A stretch of DNA of 64,000 nt from Balanoglossus misakiensis (lineage: Eukaryota > Hemichordata). Of the stretch, positions 20,201 through 32,700 are shown one piece after another. Both the position numbers and the translations under genes were made by a program. The DNA lies in contig CM082580.2 in the NCBI GenBank assembly GCA_040954595.2, forward strand, positions 12,338,001 to 12,402,000, read 5' to 3'. Numbering within the stretch: position 1 is the stretch's first letter; every line of letters starts with the position of its first letter. The notes below the pieces were generated by a model. The model was not told where the DNA came from. It did no database searches and saw only the letters and a list, made by a program, of their open reading frames with translations.

Positions 20201-22583
20201 CAGATGAAGGATTTTCTGGAGGGCTGACTTGGCTGAACAACTGAAGCAAGAGACATGTTTGCTTTAGTTTTTTTTCAAGTAAACTGAATTGACTTACTCA
20301 TTTGACATGATCGTTGGTGGCAACTGGTGATGATCGCCAGCAAGGATACATTTTGAAACTTGAAGCAGAGGAATCCAACAGCTAGCTTCTAATGCCTGCA
20401 GTTAGATGCAACAGAAAAAATATCAGATTTGCCAAGAGTGTCAACAACCCTTACCCAGAAATTCCAGTTTTGTGTCACTTTCCTTACCTGAGCACACTCA
20501 TCTATCACCACAACATCAAAATGATTCTCTTTTAAGTGTTTCAACGGTCCATCCAAAGATGCGCTGATGTTGGTTGCCAAGATGACATCAGCTGCTGACA
20601 AGATCTCTTTGATGGCTTTGCTTTCCCTCTGCTTCAGTTCTTTTCTCAAGTGTTTGGTTTCTTCCCGGAGTTTGTATCTCTCGGACTTGTTCCTGGATTT
20701 CAAATATTTGCTCTGCAAAGACAGAGAGTGAGTCAGCAATCTCCATTATACTAGTTTTATGGAGATGGCCTATTTCTTACACAGAGTAACAGTGCTCAGA
20801 AAAACCTGCTGTAAATATACAGCCCTGTTAGATATAAGATGTGGAGGTTGCTTAACATCGGCAAACATATCTAACCTGAGTTTTATCGATATCTTTTCTC
20901 ACATCCACTACGATCTGAGCTGCATCACTCCTTGACAACACTGCATCAAGGGTATATTTGTGGATCCCTTGAAGAATTCTAGCAGGGTGGCCCAGTCGCA
21001 CAACTCTGACTTGACCCCCTAGCTTCTCCACCAAGTTATCTACAGCTATGTTTGATGGAGCACAGGCTAGCACCTAGAAGAAAGGGAAGGGGGGAAACAA
21101 TGTCAAGAAAGGTTTGCTAAGTGGTCCAGTCTATGTCCAGAAGGACAAATGCTCTTTGGGGTAACAGTCTTTCTTTAAATACAGTGTTCTAAGGGATGGG
21201 GACAGCAAGTCGTTATAAACAGGGTTCTTCTTAGACTGGTTGATGAACGTATATGCACTCACCTTCATTTGAAGTTTAACAGTCTGTAGTATGATCTCTA
21301 CGATAGTTGTAGTTTTGCCTGTGCCAGGGGGGCCATGAATCACAGCAACCTCTTTCTGTTTGATGGCAAAGTTTACAGCTTCCTTCTGGGAGTCGTCAAG
21401 ACTTTGGTTGTAGAAGACCAACGGTTGTGTGGCTGCTGCAACAATCAGTGAATGAAAATATAAGTATTGTATCACTCTGACACTGGCCATGTTAATCTGT
21501 ATTTTGTGATATACCATTCTTAGTCCTGTGTTTTTAACAAGTGAAGTCACAACGATGTAAAGAGATCAAAAGTAAAAAGCCTTGCACGCTAGCCTACTTT
21601 GAATCTGGTTGGAAGTTGTGTGTGGTGGAACAATGTCAAACAGGACGTCCATCAGATGAGATGGTCTGCTTGCCTGGCCTTTGTCCATATCCCCAAGAGC
21701 TCTGGACATCAAAATAAAACCATAAACTACAATCAAATATGGTTAATTCTTTGTATGGAGCAAGCTATCATTCCAGATAGATATACAAAGAGATATACAA
21801 AACTGTCAAACTCATTAAATTTAACAATTGATGTGATCACCTTTTTATTCTTTTGTATGTGACATCATTGGCCAACTTGGTGATCCTGTACAGATCTTGC
21901 TCACTCAAGGACAAAACCTCGGCAGACTCATCAAATGCTATGGTTATGCAATCTTCCTTCACATTCGTGACTATTCCGGATGCAATCATGTCTCCGGAAT
22001 GATCGCTCTGGCTCAAGTATAACCCGACAATGTCGCCTTAAAATGAAAGAACATGTAAGACTCAATGACATGCTATCGTTCTAGTACAGGGGAGCCAAAC
22101 GTGTTGCATATACCATTTCAATTATGAATCTCAATTACTTATATCGCTCATTGAGTGAATGAAATGGCACCAAATCATGTGACATGTAATGTAGATCCCA
22201 TTACCTGATGTCATCGAGTGTGATGGCAGTTTCCTGATGGCAAAATGTCTTGCCAGCTCTAACGTCATAACTGTCCTGCCATATAAACCTGTGCGTGTGC
22301 CAGAGATTTGCAACTTCATCAGACACACTCCTCTCCTTTGGAGCTCTTTTGCTGACAATGAATCCCATAATTTCCTGAAATGTGAGATGTGTATTTGATA
22401 TCACTAACTGTCAAAAGGCCTCACACTCTTGCCATACTAGTAGGGCTATCCAATCAAACTGAACAAAACAATTATGTTTTTGACAATAAAAATGATATCA
22501 CACCTGGTTTCTTCAATCTCTTCGCTTCTCTCAAGATCAAGCAGCTTCCGTGTCTTTTCTGTAAACTTCTCAATAGCCGTCAT
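17288..22583 (-). CDS. IGHMBP2: IGHMBP2 / SMUBP-2 helicase (SF1B, R3H, AN1)
   Basis: Coding join, minus strand: 22583-22504, 22374-22205, 22036-21841, 21701-21598, 21435-21263, 21073-20876, 20712-20488, 20395-20298, 20149-19967, 19854-19736, 19608-19514, 19345-19222, 19096-18920, 18771-18597, 18456-18339, 18100-17288; 16 exons, 3048 nt, 1015 residues (human about 993). All junctions are GT-AG and phases agree. It is an ATP-dependent 5'-3' RNA/DNA helicase of the UPF1-like family, linked in vertebrates to ribosomes and tRNA; human mutations cause SMARD1. Visible motifs: Walker A GPPGTGKT (about 218-225), DECAQ (378-382), GDHHQLPP (402-409), QYRMH (about 445), VDGFQGRE (about 567), VTRARR (about 604), an R3H domain (about 707-760) and an AN1 zinc finger (about 923-958). 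A CTICR...HEINC motif (849-868, C-x2-C-x11-H-x3-C) is an extra element I do not recall in the human protein. The start ATG matches the position of the human start just before the DLLELER-like helix, here DLERSEE. Exon 5 has a NAGNAG acceptor. Confidence 0.96.
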
Positions 22584-22746
22584 TCTTGTCAGGAGATGTG
22601 TAACAAGACTGAAAAACTTGTTTTATCACAACCTTGTACCCCCAGTCCAGCTGAATAGGGAAAGCAGTGTTTGATGTGGTGGCAAAAAAAAATAATGCAA
22701 TTATGGTTCACTGCTGGTACAAAGATTGGTTTGTCAAAAGGTAAGG
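22584..22746. other. Spacer between tRNA-Asn and the IGHMBP2 start
   Basis: About 160 bases holding the IGHMBP2 5' UTR and promoter, and the tRNA 3' trailer. TTTT on the minus strand (22739-22736), just after the tRNA, is a likely polymerase III terminator. Confidence 0.6.
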
Positions 22747-22753
22747 CGTCCCT

Positions 22754-22814
<61 letters not shown>

Positions 22815-22820
22815 AGAGAC
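22747..22820 (-). tRNA. tRNA-Asn (GTT)
   Basis: A 74-base cloverleaf on the minus strand. The acceptor stem GTCTCTG pairs with CAGGGAC (one G-U pair) and is followed by discriminator G. The D arm contains the A-box-like GGCGCAATCGGTTAGCGC. The anticodon stem-loop is TTCGG-CTGTTAA-CCGAA with anticodon GTT at 22786-22784. The T arm contains GGTTCAAGCC (B box). There is no intron. It is nuclear-type and all promoter elements are intact, so it is probably functional. A T run for polymerase III termination follows 7 bases after the gene. Confidence 0.96.
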
Positions 22821-25800
22821 AGCTGATAATCACTTACCTTTGTAAACTTCTGAGACAATGGACCTCAAGGTGTTAGCCTGGTATCCATAACCAGTGTAAA
22901 TACGAGTCCGGCCGTGGTAACGTTAGACATTGCAGGATTGGCCACTTCATGTAGAAAAATGTTTCCAACTTAAACCATACCCCACAGCTCATGTACATGT
23001 ACTTGTAGTTGCATCTCTGTAGATGGATATTAATCAATCGAAAAGGATATGTACTTATTTGAACTTTGACCTGAATGGTTTTTTTTCTGATTGTGACCAC
23101 AAGGGGCGCTCTTTAAGGTCAACGCCTGGGTCAATGCAGTAAACTCAGGACCGAGTGTGTCCTGTTGGCGTGTGTGGGCTTATACTGTCAGTGACAGTCA
23201 TCTGTTCGATCAAGATGGTGCAACTTAGAACCCTTCTCTATCCGAATTAATGAAGCAATTCACGCAAATGATAATTGACAGGTTACAACATGGGGACTCC
23301 ATCCACAGGACTGACACGCTAATCTGCCAGAGCGCCACCAACCAGCAACGCAAAAAAAAAAAAAAATATTTCACTGTGTTATATCGATGATTTCATACCG
23401 TAATTTTGCACAAATGTGTGTATCGGTTTTAGCCAATCGATTAGCTCTTCAGAAACTGTTCGCTAACCTTGACAAAAAAAACTCTTTGTCGCACTGTACC
23501 TTGGTCAACATGTAAAAACTAAAACATTGCAGTTTGTCTAAGTTGTTGGGGAGAAATGACCAATAAAGTGACCAAAAACTGATATATGTCGCATGTTTCT
23601 CTCGTGTCCATTTTACACAACTGTGCCCTGTACATCTCACTCCTGGCAACGATTTGCGTTCTCGCCAATGGCAACGCGATGCTGGCTTTCCACTCATAAC
23701 ATACGGGTTATTTGGTAATCCGAACACCAGGGGCATTTCAGCTTATTTTAGGGATTAGAAAAAGGATTAACTAAAAAAAAAGTTCGCGAAAAATAATGTT
23801 GAATGTTATAAGCTCCTGTCAGTCAGGTTTAGAGACTCTGACACGTCTCCGGAATTTGAATCGAGGAAGAAAGAACACCACTTGAAGTTGTGCCCTCGAT
23901 GTCATTGACACAGCGTTTACATGGGGGAAACTTGAGCGTTGGAACTCGACACAAATCTCGGCGCATGTTTGTTTCCAAAACAAGGCCAAACAAAAACACG
24001 CTGGTAATTCGACCATTTAAAAGAAACATTCTCACAGTCATTGGGGTGTTTTTCTTCTCATTTATTTCCTGTAAAGTTATGCGCTGGCTTTGATTGAAGT
24101 GTCTGGCTATGGGTGATAGATGTCGCGTACAACTGAGTGACGTGGGGCGATATCCGACCGAGGGGACTATATTAAATTTTCCGCACTGCGTAGGTCTATT
24201 CGATTCTCGTCATGGTTTATAATTGATGAAGTATTATATGATGAAATATGGGCACTTGCGTATTCTAGTATGTATCAGATTAATAATCTTATGTTACCGT
24301 TTATGTTAGAATGCCACAACCTACACAGCACAGGTCCGGATTTTGGGTGCGACCAAGATGAATGACAACAAGTCCGAGGAAATATACTCGTATTTTAAAC
24401 ATGAAACCGACGTCAACTTTTACATTCCGTTGATTCAATAAAACATTTTGTCTATGGTTGAATGATTGATGGAAAATTATATCAGGCACATTGAAACACA
24501 CGAAATGCATAAATGTTCAATCCTTATTCACTACAATAAAATCTGTGCTGAGCATCTGCAGTGCAAAATCGTGACTGCGAAGATGACTAATGTTTGCGGT
24601 TTCCTGGTGAACTTGACCTCAAAGAACCTGGCCGCCGTCGCCAGCGAAGTACTTTTAGTTTCCGATCGAGTTCTCATTCCGGGCAACGCGGAAATGGTTG
24701 TAATGTGGCACTATTTACTCGTCAGGCCTGTTAAAGCACTCAAGTATCCGAAGAACAGAGGAACCACAAACCGTTCGATGGCCGGCGAGGTCAAGATTCG
24801 TGCACACACACAGTATGGGTTGGGCGCCGGTAGTGGTGCTGTAGTTTCAACATGATGTCACTAACCTCAGATCGTGAATCAAAAACGTTTTTAAAGGGCC
24901 ATTAGCCTATCTCTTAGCTGTTTTGTCAAACGTGTCTGCTATCAAATATAAGTTATTAATTGTTTTTCTCACTTTATCAAGTACTTTGCTTGTCAACGTA
25001 GCCTATATACATGTATGCGTAACGACACATTTGTTGAAAGAAGAATTCTAGTCCGGACAGTTTTTAATAAAACAATGCTGACTATAAAATGTTTGTTTTT
25101 ATCTGCTTTGCGGAGTAGAAAAGTCAGTTGTAAGAAAGAAAAAAGAAATGCTGATGGAAATCATCGAAAGTTGCGAAAGTTGAGTTAGACTCTTTCTCCT
25201 CATTGGCCTGATGACGTCAATTCTCGGTCGGTCATACTGTTTTTGCTTTCGACAACCTACCACAAAGGCTAATTCTCTGAAAGTTCGTGTAGCCCTGTAG
25301 GGTCTGACTGGGTTGGGGGTTGGTCACCTAGCCGTGGTTTCCAGTGCATAAACACTGCACGGTCCAATATATACAAGGTACTCATATAGCACAGACCGTG
25401 CATATTATTTTCCGCACCATGGCCAAAACCAGACCAACGGAGGAGCGTCCGTAATACGCGTAATCGAGTGTGAAAAATAGTCGTTCACAACTTCTGGTGC
25501 ATTCTTATTGTCTTTGTAAAGCAAGTCTGACCGGGGAGTCTCGCAGTATGTCGAATGTCTGTGGGTGAGCTTTGTATTTCGTGTGAAACGATCTGAGGAG
25601 ACAGAGGAAGGTTATGGTCACTCATCTGTCAATGGTCGAATAGACCATGGAAAACAAGTTCTGAGCAAATTCAGAAAACTTTCATTAGGAAAACTTTCTT
25701 TTCTTCTTTTGGGGGAGAAACGCGGTACACCTTGGCGCATTCTGATTAAGTATTAGACTGTGTTTACTCAGATCAATTAGGTTAAAGTTGGTCTGTAATC

Positions 25801-26638
25801 TGTCGAACTTTGTTTAAATATGCGTCTGTTGGCCTTCCTGGCAGGTTATGTTAGTCGCCATGGTCCCGGAAAGATATAATTGCCATTTGAACTTGAACGT
25901 CGTCGTCATCCCTTAGGGAGACGCCTTTCCAGTCCTGCAATGAACTTGTGTAACAACAGTTCACACACTAGCGAGAGAATTTCCAGATCTTTCGCTACTG
26001 GCAAACGAGGGCGACCTTTCAAAGCTACCTGTATATCTGCTCGGTCGAGTCATGGTACGACGATCGAGAAGGTGCCAAAGATAGACCAGGTCGCTCTTGA
26101 ATAAGTAGAGAATGGACAACTTTCGGACCTAATCTCGATGAACACAGATATTTTGTACCCAATGAAGACCTTTATGCTGTGTGCCTTTTATGAAACAGTT
26201 TAGAAAGTAAAAGTCTATTCTGACAACGCACACTGTTTGTCTCAAAGGATGGCGGGCACGAGATTGTCTGGTAACGGACACTCGTCCTCTCTTATCCGCG
26301 ACGGGGAGGGGGATTTCTTTCACCACCTTTGAAACTCCCCGCTGGGGTGATAAATGATTGAATTATAGTGCAATGGGATGACGACATCAGTAAGGATGGG
26401 CAAACCAAGCAGAGAGAAAAAGGATTCCCATCATCCCTCGCGTTCAGTGATGGGCGTGACTATTTTGTTAATTGACTGGAAGAAATGATACATTGAAGAG
26501 GGCATTGTCGGTTACGATCGCACGGTACAAGAGCTTCTCCCGAGTGATTCCTCTCGCCGATCGAATTTGTCTGCTTCTGCGGACGCCTGTTTACTTCGAA
26601 GCACTACCAGATCTCATACAGAAGAGTTGTGGATTACG
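22821..26638. other. Intergenic region upstream of the ephrin gene
   Basis: No exon or RNA gene that I can support. A run of 15 A lies at 23352-23366. The longest frame is 129 codons on the plus strand (24466-24855); it has no recognisable domain and may be chance. A short inverted repeat, TGCACGGTC (25356-25364) and GACCGTGCA (25394-25402), could form a small stem. The part next to 26639 should include the ephrin promoter and 5' UTR. Confidence 0.5.
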
Positions 26639-26730
26639 ATGTGGGTGCCGTTGATATTGTTTTTGCTCGCCATATGCGGGCAATTCGTGTGTGCGGCACA
26701 ACTTGACCCGATACCGTGGGATTCGACCAA
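26639..26730 (+). other. Ephrin exon 1 (signal peptide)
   Basis: The ATG is at 26639. The frame encodes about 30 residues with a hydrophobic core, cleavage likely after VCAA, then QLDPIPWDST. A perfect donor (AA followed by GTAAGT) leaves phase 2, which the acceptor at 52452 completes as Lys followed by FPQGGQYV. No other signal-peptide exon with a phase-2 donor was noticed between here and 52 kb. Confidence 0.82.
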
Positions 26731-29700
26731 GTAAGTGTCGCAGAGTAGACTGGGGCTGCCGAGCCTTCACAATAACACACCACTATTGTGTTTGCTCAAG
26801 CCATTCTACGGGTTTCGATTTTCAGACCATTTTTTCACAGAGTGTTAAGGTCACACCGGGCGCATTAATTAAAAATAACACACGAGACCAGTCTGGCAGT
26901 GAGACGATCGGGTTAAAATTAATAGTCGATGATATTTTCTTACTAGCTCGCGTGATGTTTATTTTGATGGGGTATGGCACGGTTTCAAAGTTTAGATTGA
27001 GTAACACCTTAACGGTTAATAATCTAAACATTATTTCTGTTTAATATAGTGTCTATTTCTATTTAAGAATGTGTATATTTTACTCATTTAAGCGTTTAAA
27101 AAGATATAGTTTGAAATGATGTAAACAGACGTGGAAACACGTGAAAATACCGGTCTAGGATTTCCGGTTGTACTGCACGGTGAGCGAACAGCTGTACTAT
27201 ACTATATAGAGTATAAAAACAATTCGCGCCGAAACGAACAGTCGATAGTCTTCTCGTCAACACCACAAGTCGGTGGAAGTTTGATCGCTTTCTGAGGAAA
27301 CGTATCCGTTTGGAGACCTTGGCCATGCGGCGAATGGTCATGGCGTGTCCGATCCTGCTGAAACACAGGTAAAAATCACCGACCATGGACCTACCGCAGA
27401 CTGAACGCGTCTAGCGCGACTCTGCGAAGCCAAGCGCGCAGTTTTGCGTTGTCACCGCGCTCGCTCGACGCACGCACGCACGTATCACCAAAACATGACT
27501 TTACTGTACTGCAAATGCATGTACGCCACACAAGCAGTGTTCAAAAGAGTGCAGAACGAACAGGCGATACAAGGGCACTCAAAACTTGACTTTCTTTCAA
27601 CCCGATCGGAGAATGATAATAGTATAGACATGTTCAATTTGAAATAGGTGATCGCAGTACGGACCGAATCAAAGGGACGCGCGCGCGCAGTAATGATTGC
27701 ATTCAACACACGAGGGATTTCTTGTCCCGTGGCGTTGATTATAACTCTGCGCAGAGAATTTGACGCACGGTGAAAATTTATCCATGTAGCATTAAAATAC
27801 TTCTCCCCTTCTCGATCCAAAAGCAAATGGATATGACAAGTCGTACATTGCACGGCAGACTTATCGTTGACAGAAGAGTGTTGTGTTACACCGTCGACTT
27901 GAAATAAATGCCACGCGAAGAACAAATCTTTCAGCCTGCTGGATTTGTATCATCTCCTTTTACAACCGTAAAGCAGACGGAAGTATGACATTATCCAATT
28001 CATGTTTATTACTTTTAAAACATTACGAGGCTTTCGATTTTCTCGTGTGTTTTGGTTTAGCATTGTACAGATGTATTTTCAGCGACTGTATTTTAGCCCA
28101 CCGAAAATGATCCATTTCTCTGTAACACTTTCATTTAATGGTCGTCATGAATCAAAGGAAATCTGTTAACGACTGTCAATAGTTTCATTACAACCGCAAA
28201 TGGAGGTTCATTTATAGGAAAAGAAAAACGGATAAATTTATCCGTAAGATCATGATGTAATTATCATGAAAGTAATAATAACATGTTCGCGGGAAACTCT
28301 GACTTCATGGTGTATTTTTGGGCCGTGAATAAATGACGTGTGTCGCATTTCAGAGTATCTTCATGAATTGACAGTAATCGATACTCCAGTCAGAACTCTG
28401 ATTCTTCGGCTGTTTAACACGTACGTACAAATGCCCAATTTGTTAGTAAAGTTTCCCAAAACGGAATCACATAGCATTGCAGTTACCCGCAGTGCGGCTT
28501 GACCGTGACAACCATCCAAGCGTTGACAGCAAACTTGATTTTGCTTCTTGCCTCAATGGCACAGGAATGGGAAAGTGGATTTTTGACGACAAAAAAAGTT
28601 GTAAACGCAAATTACAGACCATGGCATGAACTTTTGTGAATGTAACAAATTACGCCTTTTTGTCGGCCCCAATTATATCGTTAACCGAGACACCGCAAGT
28701 TTCCGTTGGACAGACTGAAGTATGGACACACTTTTCCATCACACCCCAAAGATAAACACAGACAGCGGTTTTGAAATGTCGCGGTACTCAGCTCAAAGAA
28801 GACACTGACCAAAACATCTCATTTATATAGTAACTCTCTCGGTAGGATTTTAATTAGTTAATCCAGACCAATTTATTTTGATGAAACAAGATCCCAAACT
28901 GTGTCATGCAGGCTAAATAAAACCGGTGCTGTGAAACTGACAAAGGTGATTTGTCAGAGAGCGTCGAAATGTACACATCTTAAAAATTTTGCGCGTCTCC
29001 GCGTCCAAGGCTCATAAAGCTCCGTCGAACGGATGGTCACTTCCTATTTGATGTCGCGCGTCTGTGGCAGAAATGACGCCGCGGTAGAGTAAACCTGACT
29101 GCAATTTCCCGTCATAGGAAGAAATCTGAGCTAGTTACCAGCCTCTCCTACTGTGTATTTCCTTTTTCCTTTATATACCAGTGCCATGCGCGCAGGCATT
29201 GGATGAAGGAAGAGAGAGCGCGCGCGCGTGTGTGTATGTTTCACCAGGAAGTATCGTAGTCCCTCTGACTGATGTTTTATTTGGAATGAATCATGGCGGG
29301 TCGACATTTGGTACTCGTTATGGATGCAGGCGAGGGCAGTGAGCGACTGGGTGTCCACACACAATTGCGCTTTGCCTGCTTTTGTCTTGAAAAAAATCAG
29401 TGTTTATTTGTAATCAACAAAAGAGATTCATCTTCATGTTTAATCTCTCCATTGCTGCTTTTCATGGATATCGACTCCCCAGGTCCGCTATCTCAACAAA
29501 TTTTGTAGGCGGCAGTAACCTTGGAAAAAAGCGTTTCTTAGAACGTTTTAATATATCAATGGTCGGTTCCGTCTGCGGGCATCTATGTCTTTCTTCTGAA
29601 AAGGAGTAATCACCCATTATGCATCTAGACTTAAGTACAAAACTGAGATTTACCCGAAATTCCAGATTATGCAGATTTTCATTGTCCTCCCTAAAAATGC

Positions 29701-32700
29701 GGCTACTTGCGGCTTACACTGATTTGCATTTTGGAGAAAAAGACAATTGCAGAGGTTTGCAAGGGGGGATTATCGGGGTGAGTTACTGCTGGATTATGCA
29801 TTTGGAAGCTTTAAACATTCGTCAGCACCGGGAAAAAAATGGAAAAATGCGGACTTTTAAAATGCCATATGTGTGTTCATGCAGATATAGGACTTCCTTG
29901 AAACAATGGAGTCTGTCAGTCTGACGTCTGCCCCCCCCCCCCTCAATGGCATGTTTCTTGCCATTTTGTGGCTTCACTCTGTGATCCATATTGTGACCAA
30001 GGCTTTAATTCAAAGAAGGAAAATGAGTGTATATTATCTCTGACCAAGCGAGCAAGCATGCAAACTTTTATATTAAATTTACCTGTATAACTAAATAAGC
30101 TTATTTTAAGTGTTGAGTGCACGCAAACTTAAGTGATTCCTTTTCAAAGCAGACCTTGGTGTAATGTGAGAGTGTTTAGCTTTCTTGCTGTATTGAGTCA
30201 GATTATGAAAGCTAAGAGAGAGAGTTAACAGCAAGCGAGAGTTATGCATGATTTCCCAAAGCTCCCCTCTAAAAGCAACTCCCTCAGCCCTCACACTTTG
30301 GCCAGCGGTCTCTCTCAGTCAAGCATTCAGAAAAAAAAAACCCAGATCAGCTTTCCATTTATTTGGCTGGAACTCCCACCTTGGTAATGTTGATATTTTG
30401 TCCCGCGCGATACTAAACACCACAGGTACATACAGCCAACATTCAGAAGACCTTCAAGACGGCCATGCAAGATTGACTCTGAACAGACGGACGACATGCG
30501 ACCTGTCGCTGTTATTCTGTAAACTCGTAGCAACCAGATTTGCTTGACTTCATTTCTTTTGACGAAACAATACCCAGACAAATACCTCTTCTATTATTTT
30601 AAGGAGAAATTTTTGTAAACAATACATCAGCAAACTAGTCACAGATAAGCCAAGCTGGGTTACATGTATTTTTTTTGTTTAAAAAAACAGCAGAACACCC
30701 TGCCGAAAGGTAATTGCCCGTCCCCAGCTAGGAAACTGCGAAATTGAGAGTCAGAAATGAGAATATGGAAATCTTTAAACAGCTACTCTGCACAGGGTAA
30801 TAGTGATAAATTAGGTTTAATCATGACGTGAGTTTTAAATCATCAATTTTAATGCAACACTGTTACAAGTGGCCGTGTTGTACACACGTACATTTCAAAA
30901 ATGATGTAGTGTGTGATGATGTATGTTTCGACCTCCAAGATGTAAATCGATAGACACTCAGGTTCATTGCTCGCAAGGCAAGTAGTAATAAGACGATGGG
31001 ATGACTCATTTTTGTGCTATAGACTTCCTTGCGAGTTATTTATGCAGGGAGACGGAATGTAGGGCAGCAATGTTGAATTTCATACGCTCCGATTAATAGC
31101 TTGCGTATCCAAAGGGTAAAAAATTGGTTTAGTTCGTCAAGGCACTTGTTTACCCCATAAATTAGCAAATATGTGACAAGTCGCTGAAATACTACAACAG
31201 GTGAATCTTGCCATAAAAAAAGTTTGCTCTAGATTTTCTCAACAAGCAGCTGTTGAAATTGTAGCGCAATTAAGAACATTGTCAATCGTGTCACTGTCAG
31301 AAAAGAATGGAAAAATATTAAAATCAGAGAGGTTTTAGGCAAATTGTGCATTCGCACATTGAAAAAGATGATATTTTCAATTGATTTGTACTGAGACTCC
31401 CCATTTGTGGGCCTCCAGCTGCTGTCTGCTTCTATCAAAACAGAGATGAATTTTTCCAACCACTCATTTCAATAAATGAATATGTAAATCTTGTGAAATT
31501 AATCTTGAGACGGGCCCAGCCAAGATAAAACCTTGTAAATTTATACCCAAAAGACTTGTGTGTCTTAATGCAACTGCAAAGCCTGGTCGTACGAATCTGT
31601 ATTGGAGGAAGCTCTCGTCGTGTTTGTATTTCAGTCAGAGTATGACATTACGTATTGAGACATGTCTTTAATGTAAAGCTGCAGGAATAGTCTCAGAAAC
31701 AGGTTTTATTCTCAGCATTCTACTCAGCATCAGTGATGATGGATTCAACCAGTGATCAAATTGCACATCTCTTCTCCACAAATGCATTTCTCTTTGGATC
31801 GGAGGCTCGCTGTCTGCGTTTCTGGACGATCGAAAAAGGAAACGCGAGCGATAATGCGATGGAGGAGGTGTATGCGAAATGAATATACAAGGAATTAGAC
31901 AATATGGTGAATTCTTAAGTCATAAGTCAGGTGAAAAGATCTGCAGTGGAGCATGTCAGTGGCTGACTTTCTCAAAGGTGTACCTTTTTGTACTTTATCA
32001 GAACCCGACACCCCAGTAGATTGTCGCGTCATTGGTACTTGCATACCTGCCATTGTCGGGGCCCGACCATCGATCTTAGTAGCATCCAAACGTTCGGCAA
32101 TTTGCCGTCGCGAATATCTCACTCCAACTCAAGTGCAGAGAAACCACTCCAACCAAATGCAAAAACACAAATGCTGTTTTGTTAGCTAGAGTTTCATACA
32201 GGGTTCTCTCTGCTCTGTGTTTATCCGACGTTTTTCAGTACAGGGTCGTGTATTGGTTTCTTGGCAAGCGAGTGAAAAAACAAATCCACATTGTGTCTGA
32301 AAAGTACGGGACATTTTCGCTGAAGTGGCCCTTGTTGCTGGCTGGCACTCACCTATACAAACCAACACACCATTACCTGGGGAATAATCGCTGTGGTTTC
32401 TTAGGCAGTGCAAAGTTTTCTTTTTTGATCCGAACTGTTTATATGGCCCGTGCAAACTCTCTTGGCTAAACCATTCTTTATAGCAGGCTGTTGGGTGGAC
32501 ATTAAACCATCAATGGGCTAATTATGCCCCTCTCCATTCACTCGGTCATCATCGAGCTGTATGGACACCAAAATCACTTCATGCCCTGGTCCATTCTGTT
32601 GCATTCAATCCCTCGTAAAACGTCTGCCCATTCCTTAACAAAAACCCCGACAGCCTGTCCAAAATGTCTATCTTGTACTCCTGCAATCACTAAGTCTTCT

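Noticed and set aside
24466-24855. 129-codon plus-strand frame upstream of the ephrin gene
   Set aside because: No domain, no signal peptide and no splice link. It may be chance or an old repeat fragment.
25356-25402. Inverted repeat TGCACGGTC / GACCGTGCA with a 29-base spacer
   Set aside because: Nine-base arms are expected by chance at this window size; there is no other structural or positional support.
31895-32122. Frame on minus strand with balanced composition in the ephrin intron
   Set aside because: Only 75 codons, overlapped by frames on the other strand; nothing recognisable in it.
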